45,495 bases of DNA from an uncultured Rubrobacteraceae bacterium (GTDB taxonomy: Bacteria > Actinomycetota > Rubrobacteria > Rubrobacterales > Rubrobacteraceae): assembly GCA_902806065.1 (NCBI GenBank), contig CADCVE010000024.1:1-45495 (forward strand), in the 5' to 3' direction. This document shows, in pieces, positions 41,902 to 45,495 of the stretch. Each line of letters starts with the position of its first letter. Positions within the stretch are counted from its first letter, which is position 1. A program made the position numbers and the translations under genes. Below the pieces are notes generated by a model. That model ran no database searches. It was not told the DNA's origin and saw only the letters and a program-made list of their open reading frames with translations.

Positions 41902-42318
41902 TTAACATTTTCGACATGCAGCGTCAATGTTCAGGCACGCCCCCCCCTGGTACGTTAGCCTAAAGAACCGCTGACGGCGGTGGTCACCTGGAGGAAGGCA
42001 CGCTGTGGGAAAAACGCTTACAAAGACCTGAGGCTCATCAACGTGTCCCGCGTCCTGCTCTGGTAACGCCGTCAGCATCGTCTGTCTCTTTTTAGCCGAC
42101 CCGGTCTGATCTCCACCCCACTCTTTGGCGTCCAGAACGAACTCCCAGTAGTCGCCGTTTTCCCGATCACTCCTCAAGCAATCCTCATCCTCGCCGATCC
42201 TCTCCAGGCACCCCTCCATGAAGCCCTTCACGTACTTCGAATCGAGGGCTAACCCGAGATAAAACTTCTGGGCGTCGTAGCCGTGGTCGTATCCTATGGC
42301 CGCCCTGCCCTCGAACAC
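41902..42318 (-). CDS. Hypothetical protein
   Basis: 138 residues from GTG 42318, preceded by ATCGGAGGATAG. It begins MFEGRAAIGYDHGYDAQKFY and has DYWEFVLDAKEWGGDQTGSA in the middle. The C-terminal 45 residues (from about QVFVSVFPTA) are more Cys/Arg-rich and less protein-like, so a frameshift or recent extension near the 3' end is possible. No membrane segment, no family recognised. Confidence 0.5.
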   Translation of the reverse strand: MFEGRAAIGYDHGYDAQKFYLGLALDSKYVKGFMEGCLERIGEDEDCLRSDRENGDYWEFVLDAKEWGGDQTGSAKKRQTMLTALPEQDAGHVDEPQVFVSVFPTACLPPGDHRRQRFFRLTYQGGACLNIDAACRKC

Positions 42319-42407
42319 CTATCCTCCGATAACCTGTGAGGGTGCACTTCCACGAGGATGACCGCCCTGTCTACCAGCACGTGTCGGCCCCCAGGAGCCT
42401 GCTCCCC

Positions 42408-42833
42408 CTACCTCTCGTCTTTTTGCTGATCTCCCCGCGTTGGTGGCCTGCCCCCGGTATAGAGGCTGAAGAAGGCGTCCATGTTACGTTGGTACTGCTC
42501 CAAGGACTTGGCCCAGAAGTTCAGGTACGCCTCCCCGGCGTTCGTGATGGAGTACACCCGGCGTGCCGGTCCTCCGCCGTTGATCGTGTCCCACTCAGAC
42601 TCCACAACGCCGTCCTTCTCCATGTTCCTCAAGGTCCTGTACAACGTGCCCGGGTTCATCGCCTCGAACCCGAATACTGTCGCCTGCTCCATGAGCTTGT
42701 ATCCGTACGAGGTACTCTCTCGCAAAGACAAAAGGATCACCGGCACCAGCCAGTTCCTGGGTCTTACCTCGATCCTGTTGATGCCTCCCGGCCGGTTTTC
42801 GCCCCCGTGCCTCTCGCGTTCCTCGTCGGGCAT
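42408..42833 (-). CDS. PadR-family transcriptional regulator
   Basis: 141 residues. The winged helix is clear: PVILLSLRESTSYGYKLMEQ, then EAMNPGTLYRTLRNMEKDGV with the recognition helix, and RRVYSITNAGEAYLNFWAKS as wing and start of the C-terminal dimerisation helix. PadR proteins repress neighbouring genes and release DNA on binding a ligand. An imperfect palindrome upstream (42889-42908) may be its own operator. Start ATG 42833; target genes are not identified. Confidence 0.85.
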   Translation of the reverse strand: MPDEERERHGGENRPGGINRIEVRPRNWLVPVILLSLRESTSYGYKLMEQATVFGFEAMNPGTLYRTLRNMEKDGVVESEWDTINGGGPARRVYSITNAGEAYLNFWAKSLEQYQRNMDAFFSLYTGGRPPTRGDQQKDER

Positions 42834-42888
42834 ATCTCCTTCTCTACACTCGCGGCCTTCATCTTATCTGCACTTCATTATAGTGTTT

Positions 42889-42908
42889 CAAATTAGCTTA
42901 CTAAATTG
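42889..42908. promoter_or_regulatory. Imperfect palindrome, candidate PadR operator
   Basis: CAAATTAG and CTAAATTG, a 7/8 inverted match, are separated by CTTA, about 55 bases upstream of the padR start in an AT-rich intergenic region. PadR operators are usually ATGT-n-ACAT; this differs, so confidence is low. Confidence 0.3.
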
Positions 42909-43050
42909 CATACAAAGATGTACAGCATCCTGATGGCTATATGGAATAATTCGGGCCTGGTCGCTGCGAGAGATTGTAGAGGAAGGCTACTTGCACCGTT
43001 GCTTTCTCTTGGCAGTGCCTACGGCACTACGTTGATAAGGGGAATGGCAA

Positions 43051-43308
43051 ATGAGGGATAAGGGCGAGGTAGATCAGGAACTTGAAGATGCCGGTTGGAA
43101 GACCGACGGCACCTTCTCGGAGCATCTGACCATCGGGGAGTCGGGTGACCTATGCTTACTAGTCCACCGTAGCACCTTGGAGACCAATGAGCCTACCTAC
43201 GAACTCTACGACGTGGACAAACATCTCTCCTATTGGGTACACGAGATTCCGACCCCTGAGGAGGCTGCCAGGCAATTGAAGGAGCACGGGGAGCCCCCCA
43301 AGGAGTAA
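43051..43308 (+). CDS. Small conserved hypothetical protein, paralogue of the 3071 protein
   Basis: 85 residues from ATG 43051 after GATAAGGGGAATGGCAA. It starts MRDKGEVDQELEDAGWKTDG and ends YELYDVDKHLSYWVHEIPTP, then EEAARQLKEHGEPPKE. The central region and the last 30 residues align with the 115-residue protein at 3071. Function unknown; acidic and probably soluble. This copy is inside the mobile element, the other in the chromosome. Confidence 0.65.
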   Translation: MRDKGEVDQELEDAGWKTDGTFSEHLTIGESGDLCLLVHRSTLETNEPTYELYDVDKHLSYWVHEIPTPEEAARQLKEHGEPPKE

Positions 43309-43495
43309 TAAGCCCTCCTACAATGGTCGTGGGGTAGAGGACGTGGTTTTCCTACGTTCTAAGGCTTGTCCGAGGGTCCCTCCACACAGAAACGTGTGTT
43401 ACGAATACTGCCCCCGGGGCCTATTCTCCTCCTTTCCCCAAAGGCTCTTGAAGGACGGGCACCGGGGACTACCAATGGTAGCTAGGTTATGAAGC

Positions 43496-43540
43496 CGAGG
43501 GCTTCCTCTGCTGAAGGCTTCCTAGTAAGGAAGCCCCTCG
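43496..43540. terminator. Bidirectional hairpin between 43308 and 43522 genes
   Basis: CGAGGGCTTCC pairs with GGAAGCCCCTCG (one bulged base), with a nested GGCTTCC/GGAAGCC hairpin at 43516-43535 that covers the stop codon of the minus-strand gene. Confidence 0.6.
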
Positions 43541-43803
43541 TTCTCGCCATCTTCAAGATCATCGTAACGCCAGGGGTGGATATCCTCATCACCTTGCGAT
43601 GGACGGCCGGACAGATCCTTCCGGACGATCCCCGTGTGATCCGCCCCGCATTCCTCGCAGGCGGTATAGGAGGGAGTGAGGGCCACCCTCTCGCCACACA
43701 CGCACTCGACCACGACCCTCTCCGGACGCCACTTGTAAACCTTGCCAAACACCACATATTCGGCTTCGTAGCCCGCACGGGCACGCTCGATTACCTTCGC
43801 CAC
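43522..43803 (-). CDS. Small zinc-ribbon protein
   Basis: 93 residues from GTG 43803, preceded by GGAAAGGGAAGTTA. VVECVCGERVALTPSYTA followed by CEECGADH supplies Cys-x-Cys and Cys-x2-Cys, a small zinc ribbon. The N-terminus (VIERARAGYEAEYVVFGKV) is beta-like and the C-terminus acidic. A role in binding DNA, RNA or a protein partner is possible but not shown. The longer frame to 44040 has no start support. Confidence 0.6.
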   Translation of the reverse strand: MAKVIERARAGYEAEYVVFGKVYKWRPERVVVECVCGERVALTPSYTACEECGADHTGIVRKDLSGRPSQGDEDIHPWRYDDLEDGENEGLPY

Positions 43804-44210
43804 TAACTTCCCTTTCCCACTGATGTACAGATATAAAGATTGAAGTACACATTGTACCAGACGATGGCCCAAAAGGTGTAGACGTCTGCACATTATGGGC
43901 CATGAATGAGCACGCAGGCCGGAGTGGCTCACTCCCGGCCCCGGTCTGATAGATCCAAGACGCCCCCTCCCCGCTTTCAGGACGGGCCACCCGGCGACGT
44001 TCCGTGGCCCAGCCCCGGTCCGCCACCGGCCTGCTAGCATGCCCCAGCGATGCAGCCACGCCCGCTCGGGTTCTTTCCGTTAGGCTTCGGCCCCAACAGG
44101 TATAGAATGAACCTCACGTTAGGCTGCAACAGCCACGCACGGGGCAGGGCAAGCCCTACCCTGCTAAGAGCAGCGAGCCGCGTTGTGCATATCCTAGAAA
44201 GGCGGTGCCC
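43804..44210. other. Intergenic region of the response regulator
   Basis: About 400 bases without a gene. A near-perfect hairpin (GGCCGGAGTG with CACTCCCGGCC, near 43918-43940) and AT-rich sequence near 43820-43860 (GATATAAAGATTG) may hold divergent promoters of the zinc-ribbon gene and response regulator. No operator recognised. Confidence 0.3.
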
Positions 44211-44906
44211 ATGAGAGAAGGAGGGGACGGCGAGACGAACCGACCCATCAGGGTGCTCCTCGCTGACGACCACACCCTGTTCCGCCGGGGTCTCGCGACG
44301 CTGCTCGCCTCCTACGGGGGCTTGGAGATCATAGCGGAGGTGCCCAACGATCAGGAGGCCCTAAGGCTCGCCCAGCAAGAGAAGCCAGACGTGGTCATCA
44401 TGCAGGTGCAGATGCCCTTCGAGAGAGCCAGGGAGTCTCTCTCGAAGATGAGCGAGATCTCGCCTGCTCCCAAGGTGGTCATAGTGACTATGTTCGAGAA
44501 ACCGCGTTACTTGCGCGAGTTTATGAGCCTGGGGGCTAGCGCCTACCTGCTAAAGAGCGTTTCCGTCGAGCACCTCATCGGCGCGGTGAGGGCGGCGGTC
44601 TTCGATCCTGAGGGGCAACACGTTGTGGTGGGCCTGCCCCAACAGATGATCGAGGAGGTCAAAGAGGGGTCTGGGGGCGTGCTCTCGGTGAGGGAGATGG
44701 AAATACTGGTGCTCGTCGCCCGGGGGCTTTCCAACCACCAGATAGCGAGCTCGCTGAGCGTGTCGGGGGCCACGGTAAAGCGCCACCTGGCCAACGCCTA
44801 CCCAAAGATGGGCGTCGCCTCTAGGAGCGAGGCCGTAAGAGAGGCTCTCTTCAAGAACTGGATCACCATCGAGGACATTACGAAACAGGACGAAGAAGGC
44901 GAGTAA
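44211..44906 (+). CDS. NarL/LuxR-family response regulator with Gln at the phosphorylation site
   Basis: 231 residues. Receiver domain: acidic pocket Asp19-Asp20 in LLADDHTLFRRG, signalling Thr in VVIVTMFEK, Lys115 in YLLKSVSV. The phosphoacceptor position reads VVIMQVQMP, so Gln65 replaces Asp. The LuxR helix-turn-helix is SVREMEILVLVARGLSN, then IASSLSVSGATVKRHLANAY. This suggests an atypical receiver locked in one state or controlled by a ligand or partner. ATG 44211 follows GAAAGG; GTG 44205 is an alternative. No histidine kinase is adjacent; a convergent receiver-like protein follows. Confidence 0.88.
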   Translation: MREGGDGETNRPIRVLLADDHTLFRRGLATLLASYGGLEIIAEVPNDQEALRLAQQEKPDVVIMQVQMPFERARESLSKMSEISPAPKVVIVTMFEKPRYLREFMSLGASAYLLKSVSVEHLIGAVRAAVFDPEGQHVVVGLPQQMIEEVKEGSGGVLSVREMEILVLVARGLSNHQIASSLSVSGATVKRHLANAYPKMGVASRSEAVREALFKNWITIEDITKQDEEGE

Positions 44907-44954
44907 GAGGAGTAAACCACCGACCGGAGGTCTCCCGCAAACTACTCTCCGGTA

Positions 44955-45287
44955 CTAGGGGACTAGCCTCTGGGTCTCCTCGACCACCCCGATGAGGTCT
45001 TCAATGGCTATGTCCTGTATAAGGCGCGGGTCTTGTCCGTCGATGAAGACGCTCGCGCTCAAGTGATCGTGGTAGCGGATCACGACCCAGGAGGAGACGC
45101 CAACCTCCTCCCCTACCTCCGAAGCGTTGTCGTTGCACACGATCAGGTGGGGACGAAACGAAGTCGCCTCCCGGTTGAGTGCCTGAGGGTCGGCGAGGCG
45201 CATCTCGTCGTCGGGGCGGTCCCTCCTTATGATATGGGCGAGCGTTTCGCGGTACATGGTGGGCGCTACAGCAACCAGTATGCGCAT
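44955..45287 (-). CDS. Receiver-like protein of unknown function
   Basis: 110 residues from ATG 45287 (MRILVAVAPTMYRETLAHII). The pattern of VAVAPTMYRETL, FRPHLIVCNDNASE and SWVVIRYHDHLSASVFID resembles a truncated response-regulator receiver: beta strand, helix, strand with Cys-Asn-Asp where the phosphoacceptor should be. DNA-binding domain is absent. Converges on the response regulator at 44211; a regulatory partnership is possible. The frame extends to 45320 but the extra residues look unlike this family. Confidence 0.6.
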   Translation of the reverse strand: MRILVAVAPTMYRETLAHIIRRDRPDDEMRLADPQALNREATSFRPHLIVCNDNASEVGEEVGVSSWVVIRYHDHLSASVFIDGQDPRLIQDIAIEDLIGVVEETQRLVP

Positions 45288-45421
45288 AGGGCCTGCGGCT
45301 CCTTCCCTAGCGGAACGCATCCCCGCGCGGGAAGGCCCGAAATCGGTGGTTTGCTCTCAGGTTATATACCTTTGCCTACAGCGGTTTGCGTAACGACTGA
45401 CGGGCGTGCGATGCTTTGCGC

Positions 45422-45495
45422 GTGAATGCCTACTCGAAGGACCTAAGGATGAGGGTGCTAGCAGCCGTCGACCAGGGTGACCCCTACTTGGAGGT
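45422..45495 (+). mobile_element. IS630-type transposase, first codons
   Basis: GTG 45422 opens MNAYSKDLRMRVLAAVDQGD, continuing to the window edge. AYSxDLRxRVLxAVDxG is the well-known N-terminus of IS630-family transposases, before their helix-turn-helix. The IS end should lie in 45350-45420 (next to TTATATACC), but the terminal repeat cannot be matched without the other end. Confidence 0.75.

Larger units (their letters stand above)
31950..45495 (+). mobile_element. Integrative element in tRNA-Pro (left end; right end not in window)
   Basis: Left boundary: orphan 3' half of tRNA-Pro(GGG). Next to it is a tyrosine integrase, then exported proteins, a DUF3987 and primase-polymerase replication pair with a putative origin, an ApeA defence protein, a PadR regulator, small proteins and an IS630 start. 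No intact tRNA-Pro(GGG) appears up to 45495, so the other end, where the intact tRNA would be restored, should lie farther right. No structural phage genes or conjugation genes are seen in this part, so phage satellite, plasmid-like island or truncated ICE remain open. Parts to the right of about 43 kb could already be host DNA. Confidence 0.6.

Noticed and set aside
1-45495. CRISPR array
   Set aside because: No series of three or more regularly spaced short repeats seen; only pairs (10919/11217 and 38476/40102).
1-45495. TAG reassigned as a sense codon, given in-frame TAGs at 5906 and 40700
   Set aside because: TAG ends many intact genes here (3-oriented examples: 3415, 26983, 27826), and an in-frame TAA breaks the pentapeptide gene, so simple mutation is more likely.

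Overview
The window reads as chromosome of a high-GC Gram-positive bacterium. Menaquinone synthesis (MenA), a DedA protein, GTG/TTG/CTG starts, -10 boxes lying against start codons, and the style of the proteins all fit an actinobacterium, most likely a Rubrobacter-like lineage. That assignment is inference from the sequence; no 16S rRNA gene is present.

Positions 1-8.6 kb hold chromosomal housekeeping and accessory genes: the end of an MFS transporter, menA, a secreted esterase-like lipoprotein, a short GroES, a tyrosine/dual-specificity phosphatase coupled to a DUF5049-like protein, a CynX-like transporter broken by an in-frame TAG, a PGPGW membrane protein and an aldo/keto reductase. From 8.6 to 14.5 kb the DNA is largely decayed. 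It has a tRNA-Ala gene, an orphan 3' half of tRNA-Val, and broken genes for a coiled-coil protein, a pentapeptide-repeat protein and a proteasome-like (Ntn-hydrolase) peptidase.

From 14.5 to 31.9 kb gene density is normal: azlCD with an aldo/keto reductase, a NIF3 protein, an O-methyltransferase, and a sugar block (PfkB kinase, mannose-6-phosphate isomerase, class II aldolase). A doubly frameshifted membrane protein, a coiled-coil membrane protein and tRNA-Arg follow. Next come a phosphoesterase-DUF2203-dtd operon, a methyltransferase and an ABC-F ATPase. The last two are divergent, with overlapping start codons.

From 31.95 kb to the right edge I interpret the DNA as an integrated mobile element. 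It begins at an orphan 3' half of a tRNA-Pro(GGG) gene (a typical attachment-site scar), followed at once by a tyrosine integrase. A replication module (primase-polymerase plus DUF3987 protein) sits next to an AT-rich perfect hairpin and repeats that look like an origin. The cargo includes an ApeA-type HEPN anti-phage protein between two 69-bp direct repeats. It also includes four exported proteins, two of which carry sortase-type C-termini, and a PadR regulator. Small zinc-ribbon and hypothetical proteins follow. Then come a NarL-type response regulator with Gln in place of the phosphoacceptor Asp, a receiver-like protein, and the first codons of an IS630-type transposase. The far end of the element lies beyond the window.

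The most interesting signals are this element, with its repeat-flanked ApeA gene and exported proteins, the phosphorylation-independent response regulator, and two genes that seem to start with CTG. Many broken reading frames are present; a few single-T deletions could be sequencing errors and need checking.
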